From positions 62,001 through 126,000 of the forward strand of contig CAKZJE010000033.1 of assembly GCA_936941155.1 (NCBI GenBank): a stretch of 64,000 bases of DNA. The letters run 5' to 3'. The stretch is from an uncultured Methylomonas sp. Its GTDB lineage: Bacteria; Pseudomonadota; Gammaproteobacteria; Methylococcales; Methylomonadaceae. The notes beneath the pieces were generated by a model. It was given only the letters and a program-made list of their open reading frames with translations. It searched no databases and was not told the origin of the DNA. Shown piece by piece: positions 18,659-27,490 of this stretch (its first letter is position 1; the number at the start of each line of letters is the position of its first letter). A program made the position numbers and the translations under genes.

Positions 18659-19984
18659 ATGACTTCTTCAATTGAAATTAAAGTGCCTGATATTGGCGGC
18701 ATTGCTGATGTTGAAATAATTGAACTGCTGATTAAAGCGGGAGATGTTATTGAACTGGAGCAATCTTTGGCAGTGATGGAAAGTGACAAAGCCAGCATGG
18801 ATTTGCCTTCGCCAACAGCTGGTGTTGTGCAAACTGTCCATGTAAAGGTAGGTGATAAAGTCTCGGAAGGCTCATTGATTGCGACTGTAACCGCCGCAGG
18901 ACAAGCCGAATCTGCACCCGCAGCTCCTGCCGCCACGCCAATTGCTGAACCCGAAAAAGCCGCTGTACCTGAACCTGCTGTTGCTGCGCCTGTAGTAACA
19001 ACAGCTCCTGTTGCAGCAGCAACACCAGCACTCGCGCCAGCAGCGGTAATTGAATCGCAACCCGAAGGCACTGTCGCTCATGCCAGCCCTGCCATTCGCC
19101 GTTACGCCAGAGAATTAGGGGTTGATATTAATACGGTGAAAGTAGGGAGCGGACGCAAAGGACGCATCACTAAAGAAGATGTGAAAAGTCACGTTAAACA
19201 AATCATCACCGCCACACAAAGCCAAACTGCGCCAGTCATCACAGGTGGTGCAGGCATTCAGCCGATTCCTGCGGTGGATTTTTCCAAATTTGGTGAAATA
19301 GAAAATGTTGCTTTAAGCAAAATCAAACGTTTAACCGGACAACATTTAAGTCGCGTTTGGTTGAATTTGCCAATGGTGACATACCACGATGAAGTGGATA
19401 TTACCGAAATGGAAGCGTTCCGCGTGGCATTGAACAGCGAAAAAGGCAATGAGGTCAAACTCACCGGCTTGTTGTTTATTATGAAAGCCTTGGTTGCCGC
19501 CATGCAAAAATTTCCAACCTTCAGCAGCTCGCTGTCACCGAATGGCGACAGTTTGATTTTAAAGAAGTTTTTCCATATTGGCATTGCCGTTGATACGCCA
19601 AATGGCTTAGTTGTGCCAGTGATTCGTGATGTGGATAAAAAAGGCTTAGCGCAATTGGCAGTTGAATTAGGCGAAAAAAGTGCCAAAGCGCGCAAAGGCG
19701 AACTCACTCCTGCGGATATGCAAGGTGGCTGCATGACTATTTCCAGTCTCGGTGGCATTGGCGGCACCGCATTTACGCCCATCGTGAATGCACCCGAAGT
19801 GGCTATTTTAGGCGTAACCCGTTCAGCGATGAAACCTGTGTGGAATGGCAAAGAGTTTGTGCCACGTTTGATGTTGCCGTTGGATTTAACTTACGACCAT
19901 CGGGTGATTGATGGTGCTGAAGGCGCGCGCTTTATGGCGACTCTCTGTGCTTATTTAAATGACGTGCGGCGGTTGTTGGTTTAA
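18659..19984 (+). CDS. aceF: Dihydrolipoamide acetyltransferase (PDH E2), single lipoyl domain
   Basis: 441 residues. Residues 1-78 are one lipoyl domain with the lipoylated Lys44 in ESDKAS. An Ala/Pro-rich linker (about 80-130) leads to the peripheral-subunit-binding domain (about 138-178, ASPAIRRYARELGV) and the catalytic acetyltransferase domain (about 210-441) with the DHRVIDGAEGARF active-site block. Some gammaproteobacterial E2 enzymes carry two or three lipoyl domains; this one has one. The start at 18659 follows AGGATAA; an upstream in-frame ATG at 18632 lies inside aceE. It forms an operon with aceE. Confidence 0.94.
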   Translation: MTSSIEIKVPDIGGIADVEIIELLIKAGDVIELEQSLAVMESDKASMDLPSPTAGVVQTVHVKVGDKVSEGSLIATVTAAGQAESAPAAPAATPIAEPEKAAVPEPAVAAPVVTTAPVAAATPALAPAAVIESQPEGTVAHASPAIRRYARELGVDINTVKVGSGRKGRITKEDVKSHVKQIITATQSQTAPVITGGAGIQPIPAVDFSKFGEIENVALSKIKRLTGQHLSRVWLNLPMVTYHDEVDITEMEAFRVALNSEKGNEVKLTGLLFIMKALVAAMQKFPTFSSSLSPNGDSLILKKFFHIGIAVDTPNGLVVPVIRDVDKKGLAQLAVELGEKSAKARKGELTPADMQGGCMTISSLGGIGGTAFTPIVNAPEVAILGVTRSAMKPVWNGKEFVPRLMLPLDLTYDHRVIDGAEGARFMATLCAYLNDVRRLLV

Positions 19985-19995
19985 TCTATCTATGC

Positions 19996-20030
19996 AAGAC
20001 CTGATAGGTTTTAAAAACCTGTTAGGTCTT
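19996..20030. terminator. Palindrome after aceF, likely terminator
   Basis: AAGACCTGATAGG pairs with CCTGTTAGGTCTT around TTTTAAAAA. The core CAGGTTTTAAAAACCTG-type sequence recurs at 31866-31896 (inside a coding region) and 52699-52733. It ends the aceEF unit. The rest of the 19985-20246 spacer shows no other clear feature. Confidence 0.6.
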
Positions 20031-20246
20031 CTTGTTTAGAAAAATAAACGCACTTTGCTGTAGAGCATAATACAATGACTTTCAATCAATAAGAAAGTAC
20101 GTCTACTCTGCAAAAAAGTTAATACGGAAAGTTAGAGTAATTCTTAAAATTAATTGGCATTAACGAATATTTGCCTGAATACGCAGCAAAAACTTTGTAT
20201 AAAAACGCATAAATAACAAACTAATTAAATAAACACGGAAAAAATC

Positions 20247-21470
20247 ATGTCTGGATACCTTGCATTAAAAGTCCTAATACTTGATGACGAACCCTTCATG
20301 CGAATGCTGTTAAGTGAAATGTTATCCAATTTAGGATTAACTCAGATTACTGCTTATGAAAATGGAACGGAGGCTCTTGCATATATTAACTCACCCGATA
20401 ACGCAGTAGATTTGATTCTACTCGACATCAATATGCCAGGAATGGATGGTATAGAGTTCGTGCGTCATTTAGCAAATTGTTCTTATCACGGCAGTCTTAT
20501 TCTCATCAGTGGTGAAGATGAAAGAATGCTGCAAACCGCTGAAAAACTGGTTAAAACCCACAATATAAATATTCTTGGACACTTGCAAAAGCCCGTGAGT
20601 TCAAAAGAGTTATCTGGCTTATTAAAAAAATGGTTGCCATCTTGGCTTAATGAATCTTCGCCACAAACACGAAAAATTTATTCAGCAGAAGAAATACAAA
20701 TCGCGATTAGCAATAAAGAGTTTGTTAATTATTATCAACCACAAATTAATGTTAAAACCGGAAAAGTGGTGGGCGTAGAAGCTTTGGCACGCTGGCAACA
20801 TCCGCAAGATGGCACTGTTTTTCCTGACCAATTCATTCAGATTGCAGAAGCGAATGGTTTAATTGACGACTTAACTTATTTAGTCATTGACACGGCTTTT
20901 TCTCAAACTAGCATTTGGCAAAACTATTCGCTGGATTTGCGCGTATCGGTCAATATTTCTATGGCAAACTTGGCTTCTTTAAATTTTGTGGATTATTTAG
21001 CAAAAGCTGTCAATGTCGCAGGAATTATGTCGAGTGATATTGTGTTAGAAGTGACTGAAACACAATTAATGAAGCATTTGTCTAATTCACTGGAAGTTTT
21101 AGGACGGTTACGCCTCAAGCGTTTTGGATTGTCGATTGATGATTTTGGCACAGGCTATTCTTCCTTTGCGCTATTACGCGCTATTCCTTTTAATGAACTG
21201 AAAGTCGATCGTGGCTTTGTGCATGGTGTTGCCAGTAACGATACGCTACGCGCCATTTATAACGCTAGTTTATCTGTCGCACAGCAATTGGACATGCAAG
21301 TGGTTGCCGAAGGTGTAGAAGATTGGGACGACTGGAATTTTTTGCGTAATAGTACTTGTAATGTGGCGCAAGGTTATTTTATTGCTAAACCTATGCCTGC
21401 CGATAAAATTCATGATTGGATTCACGACTGGGAAGCGAATATTGAAAATTTTATGCACTCATCCTCCTAA
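20247..21470 (+). CDS. Response regulator with EAL c-di-GMP phosphodiesterase domain
   Basis: 407 residues. A receiver domain (1-125) has Asp13/Asp14, phospho-acceptor Asp60 (LILLDINMPG) and Lys115. An EAL domain (about 145-400) keeps the signature EALARW (178-183), VSVNIS, VLEVTET, DDFGTGYSS, LKVDRGF and VAEGVED, so it is predicted to be an active phosphodiesterase hydrolysing c-di-GMP. No cognate kinase is adjacent in the same unit, but a RegB-type kinase lies 90 bases downstream on the same strand. The MshEN domain of MshE in this window is a possible downstream c-di-GMP reader (inference). Confidence 0.88.
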   Translation: MSGYLALKVLILDDEPFMRMLLSEMLSNLGLTQITAYENGTEALAYINSPDNAVDLILLDINMPGMDGIEFVRHLANCSYHGSLILISGEDERMLQTAEKLVKTHNINILGHLQKPVSSKELSGLLKKWLPSWLNESSPQTRKIYSAEEIQIAISNKEFVNYYQPQINVKTGKVVGVEALARWQHPQDGTVFPDQFIQIAEANGLIDDLTYLVIDTAFSQTSIWQNYSLDLRVSVNISMANLASLNFVDYLAKAVNVAGIMSSDIVLEVTETQLMKHLSNSLEVLGRLRLKRFGLSIDDFGTGYSSFALLRAIPFNELKVDRGFVHGVASNDTLRAIYNASLSVAQQLDMQVVAEGVEDWDDWNFLRNSTCNVAQGYFIAKPMPADKIHDWIHDWEANIENFMHSSS

Positions 21471-21562
21471 AATAAATCAGACACGCAAACACCTTACCCT
21501 TGATTATTCGCATTAAACTTCCTTTTTCTTATCTCAAAACCTCATCCTCGCTTGCCTAATTT

Positions 21563-22930
21563 ATGCGTCCTTCTCAATTTTTGCCTGAAACTCAAATCTC
21601 CAGCCGCGATAATCTGGAATGGTTATTTATCCTCAGAAACTTGATGCTAGGGGGAGAAAGTCTGGTTATTTTTCTGGCCACAAATGGATTAGGCATTTCT
21701 TTGCCACAGCAACAATTATGGCTGGTGGTATTTTCAATTGCAGCCGTTAATACATACACTTGGGTACGATTACAAACAAATGAACCTGTCACGGAAATAG
21801 AAATTTTCTCGCAGCTAATTATTGATGTCGCCTCTATTTCTGCCTTACTGTATTTAACAGGTGGCGCGTCAAATCCCATTATCTGGGTATTTTTGCTGCC
21901 GTTGATTGTAACAGGCATCATGCTGCCACAATCTTATGCGTGGTATATGGTGATTTTAACCTGCTCGGCTTATACCATTTTGGTCGCTCACAACGTCCCT
22001 TTACCCGTGATAGAGCCGCACATGGGCGATCCCACTATGATTAGCCCCGAAATAAAACACCAATTGCACATTATGAGCGATAGGCATTATTTTAATTTAC
22101 ACATTTTTGGGATGTGGTTTGGGTTTGTGTTTAGTGCAGGATTGGTGGCGTATTTTGTGGTGGAACTGTCCAAATCACTACGCGACAGAGAACGTCATCT
22201 TGCCGATGCCAGAGAAACTGCGTTGCGAGATGAACGCGCGATTTCACTAGGAACACTTGCCGCCAGTGCTGCACATGATATGGGCACTCCACTTGGCACA
22301 ATGGCAATCTTAGTGCATGAATTACAACAAGATTTTCCCGATCATCGTTACCCTGATTTGCAAGAAAAATTATTAATCATGGCGCAGCAAATATCACGCT
22401 GCAAACAAGCTTTATCAGTGATGTCTGCATCCGGCGGTGAAATGCGGGCAGAATCAGGCTACCCTATGAATTTAGTGGAGTATATTGATGAAGTGCTGAT
22501 GCAATGGCGCACTCATAAGCCGGGTGCAAAATTATCTTTGATTGTGACACCGAGTGTTTATCTCAAATCAGAAATTATTGCAGAACGCACTTTAACGCAT
22601 TCTATTATTAATATTCTTAACAATGCGGCAGAAGCCAGTCCTGTCGATAAAGGCGTGGAGCTACATGCAAACTGGGATGGGCATTTTGTGGAACTCAAAG
22701 TGCGCGATTTTGGGCGCGGTTTTCCACCTGAGTTTGCCGTATTTGCTGGAAAAGAACCGGTAGTCAGTGATAAAAAAGGCTTAGGTGTTGGCTTGTTTTT
22801 AGCTTACACAACCATTAACCGTTTAGGCGGCAGAATAGAATTTCGCAATATGGATACAGGCGGTGCTTGTGTCGAAATAGTATTACCTTTGATAAATATC
22901 GAGAGAGATTATAATGATTACACCCGATAG
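21563..22930 (+). CDS. regB: RegB/PrrB-type redox sensor histidine kinase
   Basis: 455 residues with about six N-terminal membrane spans, then a HisKA domain and an HATPase domain. The RegB marks are present: the quinone-site motif GGASNP (100-105), His238 in the AASAAHDMGTPLGT box, and Cys280 in the QISRCKQ position matching the redox-active Cys of RegB. The ATPase motifs NILNNAAEAS and GLGVGLFLA close the protein. RegB-type kinases sense the quinone pool or oxygen and phosphorylate RegA. Its end overlaps regA by 17 bases. Confidence 0.88.
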   Translation: MRPSQFLPETQISSRDNLEWLFILRNLMLGGESLVIFLATNGLGISLPQQQLWLVVFSIAAVNTYTWVRLQTNEPVTEIEIFSQLIIDVASISALLYLTGGASNPIIWVFLLPLIVTGIMLPQSYAWYMVILTCSAYTILVAHNVPLPVIEPHMGDPTMISPEIKHQLHIMSDRHYFNLHIFGMWFGFVFSAGLVAYFVVELSKSLRDRERHLADARETALRDERAISLGTLAASAAHDMGTPLGTMAILVHELQQDFPDHRYPDLQEKLLIMAQQISRCKQALSVMSASGGEMRAESGYPMNLVEYIDEVLMQWRTHKPGAKLSLIVTPSVYLKSEIIAERTLTHSIINILNNAAEASPVDKGVELHANWDGHFVELKVRDFGRGFPPEFAVFAGKEPVVSDKKGLGVGLFLAYTTINRLGGRIEFRNMDTGGACVEIVLPLINIERDYNDYTR

Positions 22931-23456
22931 CCCCCAGTTATTATTAGTTGATGATGATGTCACTTTTTGTACTGTGCTCAAACCGGCATTGGAAAAACGC
23001 AATTTTCAAGTCAGTATTGCTTATGATGTGAAAACAGGGATTGAATTAGCTGAGCAAACAGAACCTGAATATGCGGTGATTGATTTGCGTATTGGCTATG
23101 ATTCTGGCTTGGAACTGGTAAAAAAATTAATTTCCTTGGATGACAACACTCGAATTGTGATGCTGACAGGTTTTGCTAGCATTGCAACCGCAGTGGAGGC
23201 TATTAAATTAGGCGCGATTCATTATTTAACCAAACCAGCCAACGCTGATGAAATCGTGAATGCGTTGTATAAAAATGAAGGTGATGCCTCAGTTGCAATC
23301 AATGACACGCCTTTATCTGTTAAGCGTTTAGAATGGGAACATTTGCAAACCGTGCTAATGCAACATGATGGCAATATTTCAGCAGCAGCAAGAGCTTTGA
23401 ATATGCACCGCCGCACTTTGCAGCGCAAGTTGGATAAGCGTCCGGTAAAGGAATAA
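22914..23456 (+). CDS. regA: RegA/PrrA-type redox response regulator
   Basis: 180 residues. A receiver domain with Asp57 (AVIDLRI) and a Fis-type C-terminal helix-turn-helix. The C-terminus WEHLQTVLMQHDGNISAAAR followed by ALNMHRRTLQRKLDKRP is the near-invariant DNA-binding tail of RegA/PrrA/ActR. A GAGAG site precedes the ATG, inside the end of regB. It is expected to control respiratory, carbon- or nitrogen-metabolism genes; aceEF and the carbonic anhydrase gene are nearby but no binding sites were identified. Confidence 0.92.
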   Translation: MITPDSPQLLLVDDDVTFCTVLKPALEKRNFQVSIAYDVKTGIELAEQTEPEYAVIDLRIGYDSGLELVKKLISLDDNTRIVMLTGFASIATAVEAIKLGAIHYLTKPANADEIVNALYKNEGDASVAINDTPLSVKRLEWEHLQTVLMQHDGNISAAARALNMHRRTLQRKLDKRPVKE

Positions 23457-23524
23457 ATTGAGATTTATTGAGTTCATCGCGCTACAAACTAGGCTCTACT
23501 TGTTATAATAACGCTTTCTATTAA

Positions 23525-23600
23525 GTCCCCGTGGCACAGAGGATAGCGCGACCCCCTCCTAAGGGGTAGGTCACAGGTTCGACTCCTGTCGGGGACGCCA
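23525..23600 (+). tRNA. tRNA-Arg (anticodon CCT)
   Basis: 76 bases including an encoded CCA. Acceptor GTCCCCG pairs with CGGGGAC; the anticodon stem ACCCC/GGGGT holds the loop CTCCTAA with anticodon CCT (23558-23560); the T arm is ACAGG-TTCGACT-CCTGT. tRNA-Arg(CCT) is a common integration site for islands, and a fragment of a phage integrase lies just downstream. Confidence 0.93.
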
Positions 23601-23633
23601 AACACCCGTTTATTGAAGTTCAATAACGTACAT

Positions 23634-23669
23634 AAAACCTGCAACTGGCAACGGTTAGCGGGTTTTTTT
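23634..23669 (+). terminator. Terminator after tRNA-Arg
   Basis: AAAACCTGC and GCGGGTTTTTTT form an imperfect stem followed by a run of seven T residues, 34 bases after the tRNA. Confidence 0.6.
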
Positions 23670-23752
23670 ATGCTCAAGTGCAAGCCTGGGCGGATTATTT
23701 GGACAAGCTGGAAAATGAAACGAATGTTATTCCATTGCAGAAAATGGCTTAA
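23669..23752 (+). pseudogene. C-terminal remnant of a phage-type tyrosine integrase
   Basis: This frame reads YAQVQAWADYLDKLEN and continues to VIPLQKMA and a TAA stop. The WADYLDxL...VIP ending is the usual C-terminus of tRNA-targeting tyrosine recombinases. Nothing upstream in this frame continues the gene; only about 27 codons survive, 69 bases after the tRNA 3' end. It marks a former insertion at tRNA-Arg. The rest of the 23601-23904 spacer shows no further gene. Confidence 0.6.
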
Positions 23753-23904
23753 AATTGCTTAAGCAAAACCCGCACACAGACTGATTATTGGCAAATTTCA
23801 CTAAAAACAATTCGAGACTGACAGTTTAAATTCAATTTATTGAAATCAAAATTTTTTTAGATTGTTAGCTGATAATTACCTTTCTTATTTTTGAGTAATA
23901 GAAA

Positions 23905-25050
23905 ATGACTATAGAACAAGAAAATGATATAGAAGAAGAGTTAGGTAATGAAGATGTAAAATCTGAAATACCTTTTGATCCCAATGATATAAATATTACG
24001 ATTATTCCAAGAACTATTGGTCAGTTGGTAGATATGTTGGAATATGATGAAATCTTAATGCCAAAATTTCAACGTCTCCCTAATCTTTGGACATTAAAAG
24101 AAAAAAGCCGTTTTATTGAATCACTGATGCTTAATTTACCCATTCCATTATTTTATTTTGCAGAAGCAGAGGATAAAAAATGGCATGTGATTGATGGTCT
24201 ACAAAGAATAAGCACTTTAGAGCATTTTATTTTAGGTGATACAAAGAAAGAAAATTCGATTAGCAAAAATAAAACCTCATTTAAACTTGAAAACTTGGAA
24301 TTTAAAACCGAATTTAATGGGGAAAAATGGGATAAATTACCAAGAGATATACAAAGACGAATTAATACCAATCAAGTCACTATAAATCTAATAGGGAAAG
24401 GAACACCTGATCAAGTTAAATACAATATTTTTAGTCGTATTAACCAAGGAGGAGTTCCTTTAAAACCACAAGAAATAAGAACAGCTTTGTTTCAAGGTTA
24501 TAAAGTAGATTTTATAGAAAGTTTAGTTTCAGAAGAAAGTCATCAAGGAAAAGCATTTATAAAAGCAACTGATGGTTCAATACCTAAGCGCAGACAGGAA
24601 GACTTAGATTTTGCAACACGCTTTATTGCTTTTTATATATTAGGGTATGAAAAATATGAGCCTGACATGGATTCTTTCTTAACACTAGGAACTAAAAATA
24701 TTCCGGCAAATAAAAAAGAACAGGAAAAAATCATTAATGATTTTAACAGTGCGATGGCTTTAGCTTTTGAAATTTTTGCTGACAATGCTTTTAGAAAACT
24801 ACCTGAAAACGGACGTAGAAAACCTATTAATAAACCTCTTTTTGAAGTGATTAGTGTTCATTTTTCAAAATTAAATACCGAACATAAAAATAAACTTATA
24901 AAGAATAAAAAAGTATTTCTTGATGAATATGAATCTTTACAGAATATCCGTGAGTTTAAAAACTCTATTTCGACAGGAACAGCTAATAAGGATAGCGTAA
25001 AGGAACGGCATGAAAAACTCAAAACTTTACTTGAAAAGTACATCCAATGA
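23905..25050 (+). CDS. DUF262 domain protein (ParB/GmrS-like nucleotide-binding fold)
   Basis: 381 residues. The DUF262 blocks are clear: MPKFQRLPNLW (about 52-62), HVIDGLQRIST (94-104, the IDGxQR motif) and FSRINQGGVPLKPQEIRTAL (about 175-195). DUF262 is a ParB/sulfiredoxin-like fold that uses nucleotides in defence proteins such as the GmrSD and SspE families. This protein is short and lacks the C-terminal HNH (DUF1524) nuclease of those families. The ATGA overlap with the next gene shows translational coupling. The region is visibly AT-richer than its neighbours and follows the tRNA/integrase scar, pointing to transfer. Confidence 0.78.
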   Translation: MTIEQENDIEEELGNEDVKSEIPFDPNDINITIIPRTIGQLVDMLEYDEILMPKFQRLPNLWTLKEKSRFIESLMLNLPIPLFYFAEAEDKKWHVIDGLQRISTLEHFILGDTKKENSISKNKTSFKLENLEFKTEFNGEKWDKLPRDIQRRINTNQVTINLIGKGTPDQVKYNIFSRINQGGVPLKPQEIRTALFQGYKVDFIESLVSEESHQGKAFIKATDGSIPKRRQEDLDFATRFIAFYILGYEKYEPDMDSFLTLGTKNIPANKKEQEKIINDFNSAMALAFEIFADNAFRKLPENGRRKPINKPLFEVISVHFSKLNTEHKNKLIKNKKVFLDEYESLQNIREFKNSISTGTANKDSVKERHEKLKTLLEKYIQ

Positions 25051-26192
25051 TAACAAATCTTACAATAAAAAATTTTAAAGCTCATAAAAACACAGAGCTA
25101 AGATTTTCCAATCTTACTGTACTTTGTGGTGCAAATGGCATTGGAAAATCATCTGCTATACACGCCCTTTTGTTATTAAGGGATTCTTATTTAAATAAAT
25201 CAAACTTTGAGTATATTGATTTAAAATCAAAGTTTATTGCAATAGGAACGGCAAAGGATGCACTGTATCAGTATAGTGATAACTCCGCTATTTTTTTTGA
25301 AATTAAAACTGATGACCATGAATTTAATTATTCTTTTGAAATAAAAAGAGACTCTGATTTAGAAAAAACACTTATTTATAAATCACTTAAATTTGATCAT
25401 ATAACTGATAAAGCAATATTAGAAAAGGAAAGCTTATTTAATAAAACCTGTCAATTTATCAGTGCTGCACGATTAGGCCCGCAACCTTTTTATAGCAAAG
25501 ATGATGTTGTTGTTGATGTCCATAATCAAATTTCTGTTATAGAAGGTAGAGCGGAGCATTTTGTACACTTCTTAAATGCTAATCAAAAAATAAATGTTTT
25601 AGAGAGCCTAATTCATTACTCTAATTCTGAAAAGGATTTATATAGTCAAGTTGCAGCATGGGAAACAGAAATAAGCAAAGGAGTTAATATTCATATACAA
25701 GATAAAGGAGAATCAGGTTATGAATTAAGATACAGCTTTAATAATAAAAATAGAGATAGAACCAATGAATTTAAAGCGATTAATGTGGGGTTTGGATTAA
25801 CTTATGTTTTGCCTATTATTGTAGCTATTTTGTCAGCACCTGAAGGAACTTTATTATTGATTGAAAATCCAGAAGCCCATTTACACCCAAATGGACAAGC
25901 TAAATTAGCAGAATTAATATGTTTAGCAGCGCAGGCAGGAATACAAATTGTGGTAGAAACACACAGTGACCATATTATTAATGGGATTTTAGTACAATGT
26001 AAAAAATTTGAAGAATCACAAAAAGGTATTTCAAAACATAATGTTTCTATTTACCATTTTGATAGAGATGAATCAGAGCCGTGCTGTGCTGCTAAAAAAA
26101 TTGAAATTGAGGAAGGAGGGAGAATTTATTATACACCCGCAGGGTTTTTCGACCAGTTTACGATTGATTATGAGTTTTTAATGGGATTTTAA
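25047..26192 (+). CDS. AAA/ABC-type ATPase with DUF3696 C-terminus
   Basis: 381 residues. It starts MITNLTIKNFKAHKN, the SMC/RecF-like opening, with Walker A GANGIGKSS at 28-36. Late blocks IENPEAHLHPNGQ (Walker B region) and ETHSDHIINGI are the usual OLD/AbiEii-like ATPase end, followed by a short DUF3696-type tail. Such ATPases work with partner effectors in phage defence. It overlaps the DUF262 gene (ATGA) and is separated by one base from the next gene, so the three are a unit. Partner and trigger are unknown. Confidence 0.8.
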   Translation: MITNLTIKNFKAHKNTELRFSNLTVLCGANGIGKSSAIHALLLLRDSYLNKSNFEYIDLKSKFIAIGTAKDALYQYSDNSAIFFEIKTDDHEFNYSFEIKRDSDLEKTLIYKSLKFDHITDKAILEKESLFNKTCQFISAARLGPQPFYSKDDVVVDVHNQISVIEGRAEHFVHFLNANQKINVLESLIHYSNSEKDLYSQVAAWETEISKGVNIHIQDKGESGYELRYSFNNKNRDRTNEFKAINVGFGLTYVLPIIVAILSAPEGTLLLIENPEAHLHPNGQAKLAELICLAAQAGIQIVVETHSDHIINGILVQCKKFEESQKGISKHNVSIYHFDRDESEPCCAAKKIEIEEGGRIYYTPAGFFDQFTIDYEFLMGF

Positions 26193-26193
26193 T

Positions 26194-26982
26194 ATGTATC
26201 AAAATTTATATTGTTACATAGATATTGATTGTGAACAATACATAGAAAAACCTGACTATTTTAAGAAGCTTTATGAAACTGTGCTGCTTGCCTATCAGCA
26301 TAAAATAACCGTATATTATAATCAGGATCAAATTGATAATCTTAAATCATTTTTTTCAAAAAATGATGATGACTGGAATAAAAATTACAATAAGTCTCAT
26401 GGTTTTAATTTACGAAATTTATTAAAAAGTGCAAGAAAGAAATTTAATAAATGCTATTGCTTTCAGGTTTGCTTTGCAGGAGAAAAATCGTTTTTGGAGT
26501 TTATAAATAATGAAGCTGTTTCAATAATCGAAGAACAAAAAAATAGTGCTTTGATTTCTTTGACTTATTCTGAATGTAATTCTTTATTATTTGTAGAATC
26601 AAAGTTAGAGTTTAAGCAAGTAAGTTTTGATGTTATCAAAAATAAAGACGATTTACTTGCTTGGATACGGTTATTTGAACCAAGAAACTTTAATTTATCT
26701 CCCAAGCATGGTGAAAACGGAGGCGGCAATTGGTCTGGTGAATCTGTATTACGTTGCAATAAAAAACAAGCTCAAATATTACTTAATACTGCTATTGCTG
26801 ATTTTAACGCAAAAAATAGTGGAAAAAATCTTTACAACTTTGACCAAGTTTATAATACATTTATTGAGTTTTATTATGAGGGTGATAATCCGCAAAAGCA
26901 ATGGCATGGTTTTCATGTTGAAGAAAATCAATGGAAAAATAGAATTCCTCTCAAAATTCTTAAGTATTTTGGAAAAGCTTAA
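26194..26982 (+). CDS. Unknown protein, third gene of DUF262/DUF3696 cassette
   Basis: 262 residues, not recognised. It begins MYQNLYCYIDIDCEQYIEKP and is rich in Lys, Asn, Tyr and Phe. No signal peptide or membrane span is seen. The C-terminal part contains GGGNWSGESVLRCNKKQAQ and then QWHGFHVEENQWKNRIP, a compact His/Trp-rich segment that could be a catalytic site; this is only a guess. One base separates it from the ATPase stop, so it is almost surely co-translated and likely the effector or adaptor of the unit. Confidence 0.65.
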   Translation: MYQNLYCYIDIDCEQYIEKPDYFKKLYETVLLAYQHKITVYYNQDQIDNLKSFFSKNDDDWNKNYNKSHGFNLRNLLKSARKKFNKCYCFQVCFAGEKSFLEFINNEAVSIIEEQKNSALISLTYSECNSLLFVESKLEFKQVSFDVIKNKDDLLAWIRLFEPRNFNLSPKHGENGGGNWSGESVLRCNKKQAQILLNTAIADFNAKNSGKNLYNFDQVYNTFIEFYYEGDNPQKQWHGFHVEENQWKNRIPLKILKYFGKA

Positions 26983-27097
26983 TTTTTCAGAATATTTCGT
27001 ACTTACTAATATTGCTAAATACGCTTTAGAAGAGTTCCATCGAAACGGATGAACAAACCGCAATGGATTACATTAATTCGCAAACTGGAGAAAAATA

Positions 27098-27414
27098 ATG
27101 ACTGTCGAATTTAATGAGATTCTGCTTTATACCGACGCTAACGGCAAAGTCAAAATCGAAGTCATTGCATGGCGCAACAAAATCATTAGCGCAGGAAGTG
27201 GCTTCGCGTGGAATTACCGTAAATGCAGTTGCGCCGAGTATTATTGAATCTGCGATGACAACACAAATTTTTGATAAAGAGAAAATTAAATAGTTAGTGC
27301 CAATGAAACGCACCGGAAAACCAGAAGAAGTGGCGGCGTTGGTCGGTTTTTTGTGTTCAGAACAAGCAGCTTATATTTCTGGGCAGATTATTGGCATTGA
27401 TGGGGCGATGCGTA
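27098..27414 (+). pseudogene. Fusion scar: short RhuM-like start joined to fabG fragment
   Basis: From the ATG at 27098 (GGAG upstream) the frame reads MTVEFNEILLYTDANGKVKI, resembling the opening of RhuM-type virulence proteins, for about 24 codons. From 27171 a different frame reads GATKSLAQEVASRGITVNAV, later an in-frame TAG at 27291, then [16 protein letters not shown] and [14 protein letters not shown]: the C-terminal third of a FabG-type short-chain dehydrogenase. Neither part can make a full protein. The junction lies at the right end of the AT-rich cassette and looks like a deletion or insertion scar. Confidence 0.65.
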
Positions 27415-27490
27415 GCGCAAAGCATCCCCCCTGTTCTTGTTGCTGTCTTGTAATGCAAGTTAGGAACGTGCATGAAATAAGCTCGACAAC

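Noticed and set aside
18637-19081. Long minus-strand frames opposite aceF
   Set aside because: They mirror the Ala/Pro-rich linker and lipoyl domain of aceF; composition bias explains their openness.
26627-27063. Frames on both strands at the end of the unknown cassette gene
   Set aside because: They overlap the third cassette gene in other frames and have AT-driven composition; none has a ribosome site.
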